Shown here piece by piece: positions 1 to 58,560 of a stretch of DNA of 64,000 bases (positions within the stretch are counted from its first letter, which is position 1; every line of letters begins with the position of its first letter). The position numbers and the translations under genes are program-made. Origin of the DNA: Solea solea (lineage: Eukaryota; Chordata; Actinopteri; Pleuronectiformes; Soleidae); the NCBI RefSeq assembly GCF_958295425.1, contig NC_081154.1:16599364-16663363 (forward strand). Direction: 5' to 3'. The notes beneath the pieces were generated by a model, which ran no database searches, was not told where the DNA came from, and saw nothing but the letters and a program-made list of their open reading frames with translations.

Positions 1-170
1 TGGCATTTTCAAACGAGAAGGAGACCTTGGGGCAGACCAAGGACCAGGTGGAGCGATTATATCTTCTTGTTGACCTGGGAGCACCTGGGGATCCTACAGT
101 CAGAATTGGACAATGTGGCCAGGGAAAGGAAAGTCTTGGGTCCCTTTTTGTTGCAGGTGTATTATTGTTC
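1..170 (+). mobile_element. 3' end of an RTE/Rex-type LINE reading frame (fragment)
   Basis: Reads like the C-terminal tail of fish non-LTR retrotransposon ORF2: one frame gives LGILQSELDNVARERKVLG, resembling the usual LGIPQEELEEVAGEREV tail. Truncated by the window edge on the left and degraded on the right. Family recognised from memory. Confidence 0.5.
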
Positions 171-3100
171 AATCTCAAAATTCTGAAAAGTAGAGACACA
201 ACATTACAGAGCTGGTGTGGTGTTCTGTCATAAGGATCCGTGTGTGGAAAAACGACACATACCAAGAAAACCCTTTTTTCTTTGTTTTTTTGATGCAGAA
301 TGATTCAGTTTATTTGTGTTGTAAATTGAGTAATTTTTCCGTTTAAACTGCACCACACTTGTGAAATCGGTATTATAGTTAAAACAAGGCCAATATAGAT
401 GCGTATAGTGTCGTATTTCTGTCACCGTTACACCAAAAATGTACCTTTTGTGTGTTCAGTCCAGTTTGAAAGTAGTGACTTCTAATGGTGAGACTGCAGA
501 TTACAATAATCCTCTGCTCGCCCCTGCCTTCTCAAAGTGCATCGGTGCATAGGTAATACGAAGCACACCCAACAGTGCCGCAATCCATTTATATTGGAAC
601 TCAGAAGTCGAAACTGGGAGTGACTTCACCCAGAAATGCAAACCTATCTTGGGTTAGCCGTTGTGAGCAATACCACTCAATAACAACGGTATTCTGCGCA
701 CACAAACAGCATAGCAACAAATAAAAATTAAATGGTACTATCAGTCGTACAGATTTACTGTGAGAATAATACAACAGAAGTGCTATTAACGGTTAAGGTA
801 GTAGTGTTCTTCTACATTATCGGCTCTATCTATTTTAGATGTTTTTGGTTTTTATACATAGGCTTGGACATACCGAGTGTAGGTGTGATGGACACATGCA
901 TGCTTAAAACTCAGTGCAGACAGCTTTTAGTTGTCTGGCAGAGTTACAATTTATGGTCAAACTACATTTAAATTCCCTCAAGGGGGAGGCACTGTGGCCC
1001 CCGCATTGTTTAGCCAAACTCTTAGGTGGAGGAGGAGGGATGGGCGAGTCAAGGGAAAGACTGAAACACACACACGTCCTCTGACATATGCACTCATTTT
1101 TTATTTTATTTTTAAGTAGAGGTTGAGCTTTAATTCAGTGGGGGTGTCTGCAGCCCAGCAGGTGGTCAGAGGGCCTCACTTGAGATTTGTTAAAGCTTGT
1201 CATCATTACAGAAAGGGCTCTCATGACCAGGGCAGTCTCACCTCTCTTTTCCCCTCTAGCCTTGACCCGTTCTTCACTTTCCCTCTTTATTCTCGTCTCC
1301 CTCATTATTAACGCGAACAGTACCTACCCTTTTCTTTTTTTTTTTTATTCCTCCTCATTCCTGACTATAAATGTGAGCGCCAGAGTGCTAACTTAACTCC
1401 TGCCCTGTCATTTAATGGTAAACAGGGGGCTACCTTGAACCCCCTACCCCCTCTTGCATAAATATACCTCCCTTTATATTCATCATAGTCATGTCCTTTT
1501 GGCTTTCCTCAGACACATGCCCCAAAGCACCATAAGCGAACGTGCTGAGAAAAACATTTACGGAAAAGGAAAGTCTTGGTGTGAAGCGTTCACAAGCTGC
1601 ACACACTCACAAGTTTCACTGCTGCTGTCAGATGATGATGCATTTATATGGATGCAGTTTTTAACTGACCCTCATGTGGTTTTCTGCTCTGTGAATACTC
1701 GGTGGAACAGCATGAGCTCAACTCGGCCTCTAAATTTCACTTTCTATATTTAAGTCGCTCGCTATTGAACATTAGGATGCTTTTTGAAATGGAAGGTTTT
1801 ACTGAGGTAGAAGTGGAAAGGAGATGGATAACAGATCATGCTGTTCATAGACACAGGAGACTAGAAGGCTGAATCAGGGGCACACAACGTCACAGTGTTC
1901 AGAGTTTCTCAGGCACTTTTTGTCGTAAATGTAAAATGTTTGGAGGGTTTTTTGATGAGCATGTACTGTAAGTATGAGATACTGACACAAAGCGTACGTG
2001 TGCTCTTCCTCCAAGCTCCTTTTGCCGAGAACTCTGCAAGGTGGTGAAAACATTGCTGCTAATGAAAGTTAGACCTAGCGTGACATCATACCGGAGTGAC
2101 AACAATGACATTGAATGCGACACAACAGACAGCAATGGAGGACATCCAGCAGCTCTTTTTGTCCTTCTCAGTTTGTGGCCGTTTGTCTCAAGAAGACATC
2201 AAGCTTTTTTGAGAATAGACTGCGGGTGTTTAAGGGAAAGACAGCTTTTTTTTCTGCCCAATCAGCTGATTGTTGTGGGTGTAGCCGGTCTAGCTCCACC
2301 CTGACCTTACTGTAGAATTTTATTATTCTCTGGTGCCCCATGGGGAGGGTGCCAAAAAATGGAATTGTAGGGGCTGGTTATTTTTGGATCTATTCCTAAT
2401 GGAAAAGTGAAAAAAATTCATACCATAATGTGCCAAATCAATGCTTGAACTTATTGATGGATGCCGCTGTGGATCAATAACTTAGCAGCCAAGATTGTTG
2501 ACTCAGCTGGGGAACAGAGCATGCATAAGGAAGTCGGTACATACAACCAAAATAAAAACTTTTTTTATCCCTTTTAATAAAAAAATTAAATCAGATTGTA
2601 CAGATAGATTGACCAATAGATATTATCTCTATATCTTTATCAATCCCGCAGGAAATTCAAGATACAGCAAAGAGAAGTTGGTAATCCACTGCTTCCTCCA
2701 TCAGTACTTTGGGTCTTCAGTGTTTAAAATTCTTAGTTTAGATTTACACAAGTGACATAAACGTCAGGCTATGAGCAGCTTCTGTGTCCCTGCAAGAATT
2801 AAACACTGGACTTGTGGTGCAGAAGAGTGAGTGGTTTTCAAAGCTACCCTCAGTTTCCAGTGTCCCCCACTGGCAGCCATTTCTCTGAGAAAGCATGTGC
2901 AGTTCAGGGGCAGTCAGCTATGACCGTGTCAGTACAATATTTTATTTCTCAACAAATTCAAAGTTGTGCAACAATTTATGTGTCGGTTTCAGAATTCTCT
3001 ATTGAAACCACATACACTTATCCACCCTTGTGGCTCTTAACACTTTTTTTTATGATTTAATGAAACAATCAGGCTTCATAGATTAGGATAATGTTAGACC

Positions 3101-3477
3101 GTTGACTGGACCAGACATTAAGCCTCAACTAAGGCAGGGGAAAAAAAGTGGCTGAAGTCTGATCTTACTTTCTCTCACTTCCTCCTCCCTCTTTCCAACC
3201 AGCGCTGTGTGAGCTAGTGGAATAGAGGTTATACGAGAGTCTCACCGCGGTGGTCGGCTGTCTTTGAGCAGAGCAGACTGACATCATTCTCACAGGGGGG
3301 GGGGTGGTGTTTGTTGGAGCAGGGAAAAGGCTTGGCTCGGAGCTCTGCAGCCAAGCCACTTTCATCGGAAAGCTCCAGTATACACATGTGGTTTAACACA
3401 GTTTTAGAGAGCTAGTATTCTGAAATTCTACTCCATAATCATTAGTTGCTAATGATGTCTTCCTTTCTTACTCACAG
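171..3477. other. Upstream flank of svil, no gene recognised
   Basis: Only short open frames. Contains one copy of a dispersed repeat (about 590-880), poly-T runs near 1332 and a poly-G run near 3296. An upstream non-coding svil exon may lie here or beyond the window but cannot be located by eye. Confidence 0.6.
590..880. repeat. Dispersed repeat, copy A
   Basis: Shares AACAGAAGTGCTATTAACGG and GAAACTGGGAGT blocks, in the same order and orientation, with copy B at about 31995-32190. Family unknown. Confidence 0.6.
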
Positions 3478-3581
3478 GACTGGGGCGACTTCGATGGAGT
3501 GAGAGATTTCCGCAGATGAAAATAATACCAGGTGAAGAAGCCAATTTGAGTCTTACCAACTAAACGGATTTTAGCCACATA
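3478..3581 (+). other. svil: svil 5' UTR part of first visible exon, with a short uORF
   Basis: A good acceptor (pyrimidine-rich, ending CTCACAG at 3477) begins the exon, so at least one upstream non-coding exon must exist; it was not identified. The leader holds a 15-codon uORF (ATG at 3516, TAA at 3561) in the same frame as the main ATG and closing 18 nt before it. This is seen in the sequence; a role in translation is inference. Confidence 0.75.
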
Positions 3582-49136
<45,555 letters not shown>

Positions 49137-50268
49137 AACTGCAAACAACACACAACACAAAACAAACAAACCTGCCCGTTCTTTATGTTCTCTGCAGCTT
49201 TTTATTCCAATAATTAAATAATGTAGTCGTTTTGTAAAGGTAAAAGACAAATGTACAGTTTTGTTCAAACGTTGACCTTTTTTTAAAGAAACAATTCCAC
49301 TTTTTTCTTTTCTTTTTTTTAATATTTCTCTGTGTCAATGAAATACTTTTACTCAACAATTATGTGCAATTGTTAATCTGCTTCGATGGTCAAAAAAAAA
49401 ATTACCCCCCCATATTATAAATATGTATTATACTATAAATGAATGTGTTTTTTTGTGTGTGTTTACTCCAGACTGGTGGGCTTTTCACCGGACAGTATGT
49501 TTGCTATGGCAATTACCTGTGCTTTGAAATTCATCCATTTTTACATTTCATTAAAAATAACAAGCCATCTCTGTGTAGCTGCGGTAAATCGCTGAGCTGA
49601 AATCTCTTAGCGCAGGAGGAAAAGGAAGGAAATCGACACAAACCGCTGCTCATCTGTGGTCAGTTCAGAGTGTCACACTAAGACTGTGGTTGTAAAAGTG
49701 TTCTTTTTCTTTCTGTATTCATCACAAAATTAAGTCCAAAACCCCTAAATGTTCAATAGTTGAAGATTTTTGCTAATTAATGTCACCATTTAACAGCTTT
49801 TAGTGTCACTCAATAAACCAATGAAAGGATGTGGTGCAGGGAGTTGATTGGTTTGCGACATAAACTTGAGTTTCGTGTAAGAAAAGTCTGTCTAATGCGG
49901 AGTTAAATTGGCAGACATGGTTTTTAAGATATCATGCGATGATGTTACCAGTTAGAATCCTTTGCTCCGTGGCTGAATTCTGTGTTTCCATGTCGTCAGC
50001 GAGCGTTCCGCCACACGGAAACACGAGCTGTCCCTTTTTAATCGAGGCAGAGATGATTCGGAACAGAAGCGTGAACATTCAGCATTACTGAAATTGACCA
50101 ATAATCCTTTTTTTTTTTGTTTTTTGTTGTTGTTATTGTTGTTGTTGCTGCAAGTTTGGTACTAAATATTTCCTGGTTCTCATGTGAAACTGCCTTTGAT
50201 ATCTGGTTGTTTGGGACCAAATGTAATCGTTTTGTATCGTTACTAAGGTTGTTTCTGTGAATGTGAGC

Positions 50269-50272
<4 letters not shown>

Positions 50273-50305
<33 letters not shown>

Positions 50306-50351
50306 TACAACCATAAAGTATTACACGTGTGTGTGTGTGTGTGTGTGTGTG
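50273..50351. repeat. Two (TG)n runs in svil 3' UTR
   Basis: TG arrays of about 27 and 24 bp separated by 26 bp of unique sequence. Confidence 0.95.
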
Positions 50352-50592
50352 AGAGAAACGTTGCTGCCTTTCATCTGTGCTCCTTATAATAACAATGGTA
50401 TTATTTTTACACATGTGTCATATACAGCTACTGGTTTGCTTTTCCTTAACAATCTCATGTCAGTCAGTGTCAGTGTCAGTCAGTGTCAGTATGCATCATT
50501 TATCATGGACACAGTGACCAGGTCAGCTTTTATCTCATGGCACATGGATGGTGGCAGGGACAAAGAGACAAACACTCAAAATTCCATTTTTA

Positions 50593-50615
50593 AATAAAAT
50601 ATTTAACACAATAAA
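50593..50615 (+). terminator. svil: Probable distal poly(A) signals of svil
   Basis: AATAAA at 50593 and again at 50610, followed by a GTGTGGGTTTTCC-type GT-rich element. A proximal AATAAA lies at 49812 with a less clear downstream element. Confidence 0.5.
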
Positions 50616-51861
50616 GTGTGGGTTTTCCTCTGCAAACGTGGGTGTTTCCATGTTACACTGATGCCTCTATCGCACATCAGACATTTTGTCACATGACTGC
50701 AGTAAATCACATCCTTTTATTTTACTGAGTGTAAAAGCTAATTCTTTTCATTTGTGATTCATCTGTTGGTTAATAAATTAGTTGATTTGGTCCATAAAAT
50801 ACAATAAAAAGTGCTAAATATACAAAATGGCAATGACCTTTAATGTCAAAAATTAACATTTGTGTGAGAATTAGTGACATCTACAAATAGACAACTCTTC
50901 TGTTCCATTATGGAGCACGTCTGGCCTTCACATGCCGTTTTATTTTTTAGTTTTGGAAGCCTCTACAAAGCTCGGGAGGTGACAACTGGGAAACATAAAA
51001 TCATACAGGGTTCTTATAGGTGCTTGAAATCCTTGAAAGTGCTTTGATGTGGTTTCAAGGTTTGAGAAACGATCGTATTTTGGATACAGTTCTTGAGAAT
51101 GAATGTTATAGCGACTGTTTCTCTCACAGCTGTAGCTGTCAGACTTGATAATAATAACTATTTTGCTTATTAGATGGAGTTTCTAAATAAACGCTGGTCT
51201 TTGCATGTGACTTTTATAAAACATGAATTTGTTTTAGCATACATTTAATGTTGTTTTTAAGGTAAACTAATCACTTTGAATATGTTTGTGTTTGCATGGT
51301 AAATGTTTCATCACAACTTAGACACACATCAACCATATAATCACATTTAAGGGATAGTTCCCTTAAATCCTTAAATGGGTTTCTCAAGCTTCAAGATGTG
51401 AAAACACTTGTTTTATCCATTTGGGCTGCCGTAGAAACATGGTGGCACAAGATGGCAAGTGCACATCAAAGTCCTCAATGCATAAGGTTAGTATTCTCAA
51501 TTTCATCACATTGATTGTTTTTTGTTTTTTTTTAAAGAAATTAAAAAACACTGAGCGATTCATTGATTGATTAAAGAGACAATGATTGATTCATTTTTGC
51601 AGCTCTGGTCTATAATGTTTTTTAAATGGTTTTCCTCAGCCGACTAGATTTAGACAACTGGACTTGATTCCTGAGTCGTGACCATAGCATTTTGGTATTT
51701 CGGTCTGAGTCGTTCCTTGCCTTCAGCGTGTGGTGATTTCTCTACCTTTTCCATAAACCGCCCGACTTCTTCCAGAACCTCAGAGGAAATATGTGCCAAC
51801 TTCTCCAGTTGTTTGCATCTTCACTCCTGAGGACTCGCTAATGTGTTTCCCAGGCCGCGTT

Positions 51862-51941
51862 TTTGTCTGCGGCAGCTGCTCGTGCTCTTCCAGCTGTGGA
51901 CGAGGTGCCAGTGAAGCATCTGGAGGAGATCGTGAGCAGGT
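51862..51941 (+). other. Possible orphan exon, unassigned
   Basis: Between an acceptor-like GTGTTTCCCAG and a donor-like AGCAG|GTAACC, one frame reads FLSAAAARALPAVDEVPVKH then LEEIVS. A second splice-bounded stretch (about 52072-52130) would continue in phase. Not recognised; a minus-strand reading of the neighbouring bases is also open. Confidence 0.25.
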
Positions 51942-52744
51942 AACCGCTGCACAGTCTGTGAAGCATTACGGAGTAAATGCTTTGAAAACACCTTCACAGG
52001 CCCTTTCTCACACAGCGGGGCATTCTGGGTAATCAAAGCACAGGTGGAATTAATCACAACTGTTTTCTGTCAGAGCTTTTCCAGCTTGTGCCACAGTATC
52101 GGAGCCAGAATCTGCACCACCCACTGCAGGTTTTTCCCCCCTAACCTTTCAGTGTTCTAAGATCTCGGAGACAAAGGACACATACGGACTTTGACCAAGA
52201 TCCTGAGGACAATCGTGTCCAGATTCAAGTGGATTATGGGTGAAGCGACTCTTAAAGGTTTTCCCTCCCATCTGTGTCAGCACATTCTGTCCTTGAATTT
52301 GAGGTAGTTGGTCCTGAAAAGTCCTTGAATTTGATGTCAACCCCGGTGTGGGAACTCAGAGACAGAGCTCAGTGACCAAAGGAGAAGATACAGACGTGAC
52401 GTGTGTCTGTGTTGTGGCTTTGGAAACTGGTGCCTGGTTAATTAATGAAGGTATGTCGGGACGAGGGGCCGCACGGGGTTGTGGGCTGTGGTGTCGTTAG
52501 TGACGTACTGAGGGCCGTAGTAACCAAGGACTTAGGTTACGAAATACAGCCTTGACAGTGACATTTTATTTACTTGTTATATGGCCTTACCAGGTCATCT
52601 TGGCCCTAACCCTAAGATTTCTATCAAAATCCTCTATTGTAGTGAAAACTTAGGGACTTCTAGCTTGGGGAATAGTTGCCGGCGCCGGCTTTTCATTGAC
52701 AGCCGGCTCGGAGTACGTCACTTCCAGCACCACAGCCCTTACGA

Positions 52745-52790
52745 GAAATCCTCAAACGCCGCACGGTCGGTGTAGTGGTTAGCTCTTTTC
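52745..52790 (+). mobile_element. Truncated SINE head
   Basis: CGGTCGGTGTAGTGGTTAGC is the box A region of the SINE family seen at 19420-19799, here on the + strand, ending after a few more bases. Confidence 0.5.
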
Positions 52791-53554
52791 TCCGGGTTAT
52801 AACAATAACAATAATAATATATGGTACGTGACTAATAACTAAAATTATTATTTTACTTAAAAATGAATCCCAAATTGTAGGTAATTTTCTTCAGAATATT
52901 AGTGAATATCATCACAGTAATATAAAGTCACTATAGACTTCACCCGTCTCCTGTAGATTATACTATAACCTGCTTTTATTAACACATTTTAAACATGTTA
53001 TTTTATTGGTAATGAAACTACCGGTGTCCACATAGCTGTGGTTGTACCACAGACAGGAGACTTAAGAGTGTTTGGTATATTGTGCATGTGCTTTGTTACT
53101 GTTTATGGATGCAGACTCAGGAAATGAAGATATTATTTTTAATGTTATTTAAAAAAAACAAATAACATGTAGTCAAGTGCATGTGCATGGTGGTTTAAAG
53201 CCTGTCACGTCTGCCATTCACGCATGAGCTATAAATTCAGAAACAAGTCCTTTTAACAAATGACAAAAATTATTAAACACAACACGGTCACGTCATTTTG
53301 AAATGATCACACAATTAAAGAGGGATTCTGTGATGGTGCTGCAGTTTGACCACTAGAGGACAGTGTTGGTTCAACCTTCTGTGCTCTGGAGCTGTGCGGT
53401 CCTCTGCAGGAGGAAGTTTTCAAGCAAACTTGTAAGGATCATATCACGGATATGATATTACATTTTATTTATTCATAATTTTGGTATTAAAAACCTGGCA
53501 TAGCATTTTGAGCGACTGTGCAAAAATCTACGTCTGACTAAGTCCGTTCCACTT

Positions 53555-53880
53555 TAAAGCTGTAGTGTGTAAGTTTTACAGTTTCTCTCGTGGGCTGTCT
53601 GTTTCAATCATAAAGATAATGTATATAAAAGTGGACGGTACCACCGTTTTCCTCCATATGAGAACAGCATTTATGATTTTGATATTATATTCTGTTAGAA
53701 AAAGACCTGAAGTCTGTGATTGAGACGATTAACTCCTCTGGACGTCATAAATCACATGAGAAGTAATGAACACTTCCATTCAAACCAACTCTCTTCTTCT
53801 TCTGTGCACCAGCATCATCGCCCCCTGGTGACTGCCTCCTTATCAACCTCTCTGAAGAAACTAGAGGACTTCATTTAGGT
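53555..53880. repeat. Probable dispersed fish repeat
   Basis: Starts AAAGCTGTAGTGTGTAAGTT and ends with GCCCCCTGGTGACTG, a block pairing seen in a common teleost repeat. Edges uncertain. Confidence 0.45.
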
Positions 53881-55216
53881 TTGTGTCAGTGTCTCGTCTG
53901 GTGAGGAGAGGCCCATGAAGTGGGGGGAAAAAGACCAACTTAACCAAAGAATATTAACAAAAACAGTATAATATAACTGTAATAATAATATATGTGATGG
54001 TATTTTGTAGAATTTCAGAATAAAAGTGTTTTTTTTAATATGGAACAATGCTATGGAAGAGGATGAGGCTCACACAGGAAAAAATAATTTCTTAAAACTC
54101 TGAATTCTGAGTTTAAAGTTATTTTTTTTCTGTGTTGCCATAAAAATGTATTTATGATGCAAAATAAAAAAAAAAAAATGGACAGAAATAATAATAATCA
54201 TGACTTTATTTTAAGTGGAGGGCTGCTACTTCTTAGTAGGGGTCAACCAGGGGTCAACCTCCATTTTTGTAAACAGTTCATGGTTTTTAAACGACACCTG
54301 ACAACCAAGTGTGTGTGTGTGTGTGTGTATTTACCGTATATCTTTGTGAGGACCAAACACAAATCCTTTTGACCTTATAAAATAATGAACTTTATTTCTA
54401 CCGCCCCTTACAACAAACCACAGGTGACTAAAACACACCACACAAGTGCATGAACAAAGACAAAAGCATAAATAAGAATAAGTTATTCAAAGTATGAAAA
54501 CTGTCACCACACTACTGGGTATTAAAAGCCATCCTGAATAAATCAGATTCAGAAGGAATCTTGACCTCAAAGCTCTGCTGTGCTCACCAACATTCTTCTA
54601 ACATCTCCGATAAATGAGATGGAGCCGAGGCCATTAAGCTTGATCTTTAAAAACAAACATTAAATGTTTAAAATCAATTCTAAAATGGACCGGAGGCCGG
54701 AGGAGAGAGAAGAGGACGGGCGTAATGTCCTCCTGTCTGCTTGTGTTAGACAAAAGACGGCCTGCTGCGTGTTTGAGGGACGACTGAGAGACGCCAGCAT
54801 ATAGAAATCATTGCAGTAATCAGGTCTGCTGTGGACATGTTGTCCACTATAAAGGGCTATTTCAGGGTTAAGACTTAGTTCAAGGGTTTAGTGTTAGGCA
54901 TGTAGTTGTGATGGTTAAGGTTAGTGAATGATTACATTTTAAGGTGAATACATGATGTACGTGTGGGTTAAAGTTGGTGAAAGTCTCCAGGAGATGATCC
55001 ACGGGCACATGGCAGGACGGATCCACCGCTGCCTCCCCCATGAGCAGCAGCAGCAGCAGCAGCAGCAGTAGTGCGTCTGCGTCGCTTATTTATTATCAAG
55101 TGAGTGTTATTAATCACCTGCACGGCTCTGTCTCCTGGCTCAGGTGCCACGGCAGCGGAATGACAGCGAAGCAGCTGATACACGGCAGATTAGTCTGTGT
55201 AATAACAGGCCGGGTG

Positions 55217-55251
<35 letters not shown>

Positions 55252-56030
55252 AGACTATGGAGGCTGGACCACAACACACTCCTCAGAACATGAGCCTGAA
55301 CCTGAGATGAAGCCATATTTCACCCCCTGCTGCTGCAAAACAGCTGGGATTGGCACCAGCAGTCCCGAGACCCTCATGTGGAGGATAAAGCGGTAGACGA
55401 TGAATGAATGAATGAATAATATACAACCCTGGTATATGATGTACATAGTATGAGGGATTCAGCAGTGGTAACCATAAATAATACATATATTTATGTATAT
55501 ATGCATTTCCCAACACAACTATGTGGGTTCTTTGAAAAAAATAATAAAAATAAATAAATAAGTTGAATAGAAACAGAGACTGTTACTGCAAATGTTGAAA
55601 GGCTGTGGTGGAGAATAACCATGACAACACAAACTGTCTGTGCTGTGTTTACGTCAGTGGTTTATTCCACTTTGTCAGAACTGTCCTTGCCAACCTCTTC
55701 AGTGATTCAGCGCTCACAGTGAGTTTGTGTCGAGGCGCACAGACACCAGCGCAGCACCTGTGTGTGTGTGTGTGTGTGTCTGGTTAAGTGTAGGGCTAGT
55801 GTGGTTAGGTGAGGCATGAACTAGATTATGGTTAGGGTTAGAAGAGATAAGACTGTTTAAATGAGTGAAAGTTAACGTTAGTGTTTACCAACGACGATCA
55901 ACATTGCCGTGACGCTCCACAGAGACATTGTAATTGCCTCAAAACGAGCCAATCAATATGAAACTGTGATTTCTATTTCTTTTTGAATTTTTTTCTTTCT
56001 TTCTCTGTAAGCAGTGATGAGCATGGGCGA

Positions 56031-56115
56031 GAAGAGGAGGAGGAGGAGGAGGAGGAGGAGGAGGAGGAGGAGGAGGAGGAGCAGCAGCAGCAGCAGGAGG
56101 AGGAGGAGGAGGAGA
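56031..56115. repeat. (GAG)n / (CAG)n trinucleotide block
   Basis: Purine-only GAG array with a short CAG interruption. Open frames on both strands (poly-Glu, poly-Arg, poly-Ser, poly-Pro) are repeat translations. Confidence 0.95.
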
Positions 56116-56277
56116 GGAGGCCTTCAGATGCCTGGAACTCACAAAGCAATAGAGGCTGGTTCATGTGAAAATAACAAAAGTGTTTTTCTTTGTTTTGTGG
56201 GAAATCCAAGGCCTTGAAAAAGTCATTGTGCAGGAGCCAACACTTCACTGACAAACAAACCTGCAATAACCTCTGTC

Positions 56278-56279
<2 letters not shown>

Positions 56280-56322
<43 letters not shown>
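56280..56322. repeat. (TG)n microsatellite
   Basis: TG array of about 43 bp. Shorter ones lie at 54309-54329, 55219-55247 and 55761-55779. Confidence 0.95.
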
Positions 56323-56324
<2 letters not shown>

Positions 56325-56939
56325 TAAAGGTGATGATGTTGCTAATCAATGTTCCTCTGGCTTCCCTCCCAGCGGCGCTCTGGAGCTGGATTCCTGCTGC
56401 TGAGATGAAGTGCACTCGGATTAACTCTCAGATATTACTTTGGATCCTTTAAGCACGGCGTCTTTGATGTAATTATTCTTTATAATAGCAGAAATATGAA
56501 GCATTTTTTACCCTTATTATACCCCCAGACATAAATGTCTGTTTGCGGAAAACCAGCTTTTGCAAGATCGTGGCGGCCAACCCAGAGTCCTCGAAACCAG
56601 GAGGTCTTGAGGTTGTTTTCGTAAAGTATGTTCTCGGAAACTGTAGCGGGAGCTCCGTGGTGGAAAACAGCAATGTGACACTTTCTTCACAACGCAGAGG
56701 TTCCTGGAAACAATTATTGTGTCTTTTCTAAGACTCAGGGAAATCAGGCACTTCCACTCCAGTCCAGCAGGGGGCATTAATGCACAAGTCTCTGTCATAT
56801 TCCGTAATATGCTTTATTCTTTGAGTCCATGTTGACGTGTTAAAGCCATAACTTTACGTAATGAAATCTTTCACATATTCTCCAAATTCCCCCGGAAAGT
56901 GAAGCCAATGCTGAAGTTTGATGGTTGTATTCTCTTAAA

Positions 56940-56956
56940 TGGCCACCAGGGGGCGA
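56940..56956 (+). promoter_or_regulatory. CTCF-like motif
   Basis: TGGCCACCAGGGGGCGA closely follows the vertebrate CTCF core consensus. No binding data; inference. Confidence 0.4.
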
Positions 56957-58208
56957 CTTTCCCGGTTAGTTTGTAAGTCTAGGAGTAAATGAGCCTGCTT
57001 TTCACTTCATGGGGCATTGGGCTGCTTCTTTTACCATTATTAATACTTCTGTAGTTTAGTACCAGAGGAAGCTTGTGCACCATAGCTTGAGAACCATGGG
57101 TTTAGATTCAAAGAAAACTTCCCTTTAGCCTGATGAACGTGTCATGCCGACCCTGCTTTGCTCTTTACAGACTCGAGCTTTAAGTGAAGAACTTCTACAA
57201 CGCGACGCAGCGTCTGAGCAAGCGAGTTTTCCGCCAGAGAATTAAAATAAAGATGAAACAAGCAAAACACTTGCAATCTCACACATGTTGTGGATCAGCA
57301 GAGCTGAAGTGAGCATTTATATTGTTATGTCAGTGGATATTTCCAGGCAACAGATGGTGACAGTTTGCCTGCTTGACTTCAGCACAACACATTCAAACCC
57401 ACACAGACACACACAAACAGACACACACAGGGGACACACATGCAAATTCAAAACCCACACAGAGAGAAAACAAATATGACAAAAACACAGATACTCTCCC
57501 TCAGGAGTCGGCAAAGTACATTTCTCCCTGAGCAACTGAATAGTGGGTCAAAACATCATCACCAAATTTGTGTTTGCTAAACTAAACTTTTATTTTTCTT
57601 TGAATCTGAACTATCCAATGTACAAAAGACAAATTTAAGAGATAGGATTGTTTTTGGACGAATAAAAAACGCATGAGGTTCCATTATTTCCCCCCACTCA
57701 TTCAAACCACATACGGACGTGGTTTCCGATGCGGTTCTGATTCTGATTTTTACAGATCTGTTTCAATGTGACTGTCTTGGACGCTCAGATGAGATCGCAG
57801 TGTCTCGGATGACAACAACAACAACAACAACAGTGCTGATGAAGTCGATTGGAAGTTAATTGGAGGCGCGTTAAACAATCGCCACAGTGGAAGACAATAG
57901 TTGCTAGGCGGCACAACTCGGCAGTCTCGTCCGTTTCTCTACAGAACCAGGCACAGATTTCTGTCGTATATTTTGTTTAGGCTACTTGTTTTTCTGGGGC
58001 GTGGCCTGTAACTGTAGAAATCCATGTGGAAGACTAGATGATGTCAACATGGACACACACAGATCAGATCTGATCACTTGCGATACATATAATGTGAACA
58101 GATGGTCAGGAAGATCAGATTGTGTCACTGTAAAGCGCCATGAGACAGAATAAGCACCTTCAAAGTGATTGAAGTGGCTTCAATCGGATTTTTAAAATCA
58201 TCTGTTGA

Positions 58209-58238
58209 GCACCTGACGGCCCACGGGCCGTCAGGTGC
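58209..58238. repeat. Perfect GC-rich inverted repeat (14-bp arms, 2-bp spacer)
   Basis: GCACCTGACGGCCC, spacer AC, then its exact inverse GGGCCGTCAGGTGC. Function unknown. Confidence 0.9.
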
Positions 58239-58304
58239 TGCCCGGCACTCTCCATCGCCTGCATACCAAAACACCATTTACTGTCTCTCTCTGTCTCTCT
58301 CTGT

Positions 58305-58339
<35 letters not shown>

Positions 58340-58560
58340 GTCAGTGATGAAAGGCGTCATGTATTGACCGTGACATCAGTCCTGTTTCCCGCGGACGACA
58401 GAGTGATTGAAAGATCTTCCACGCGCGCTCATCCGTCATTTCAGACTATTTTTCCATCTCCTTGCTTTTCAATCAATTGGCTACAAAGAGAGGGAGAGAC
58501 AGACGGAGAGAAACCCATTTAGGGCCGAGCCATGACCATCGAGCCACCGCCGCCCGGTTT

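Larger units (their letters stand above)
49137..50635 (+). other. svil: svil 3' UTR (end estimated)
   Basis: Non-coding sequence after the stop, with no exon or coding stretch. Two AATAAA hexamers fall at 49812 and at 50593/50610; the second pair is followed by a GT-rich stretch suited to cleavage. It contains two (TG)n runs at 50273-50351. The true end is not known. Confidence 0.5.
50640..58200. other. Downstream flank of svil, part 1
   Basis: No gene established. Holds a coding-like stretch near 51.7-52.1 kb, SINE and other repeat pieces (50750-50830, 52745-52790, 53555-53880), several (TG)n, (CAG)n at 55043-55069 and a (GAG)n/(CAG)n block at 56031-56115. Confidence 0.55.

Noticed and set aside
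55973..56266. Open frames with poly-Ser, poly-Pro, poly-Glu or poly-Arg
   Set aside because: All arise from the (GAG)n/(CAG)n block.
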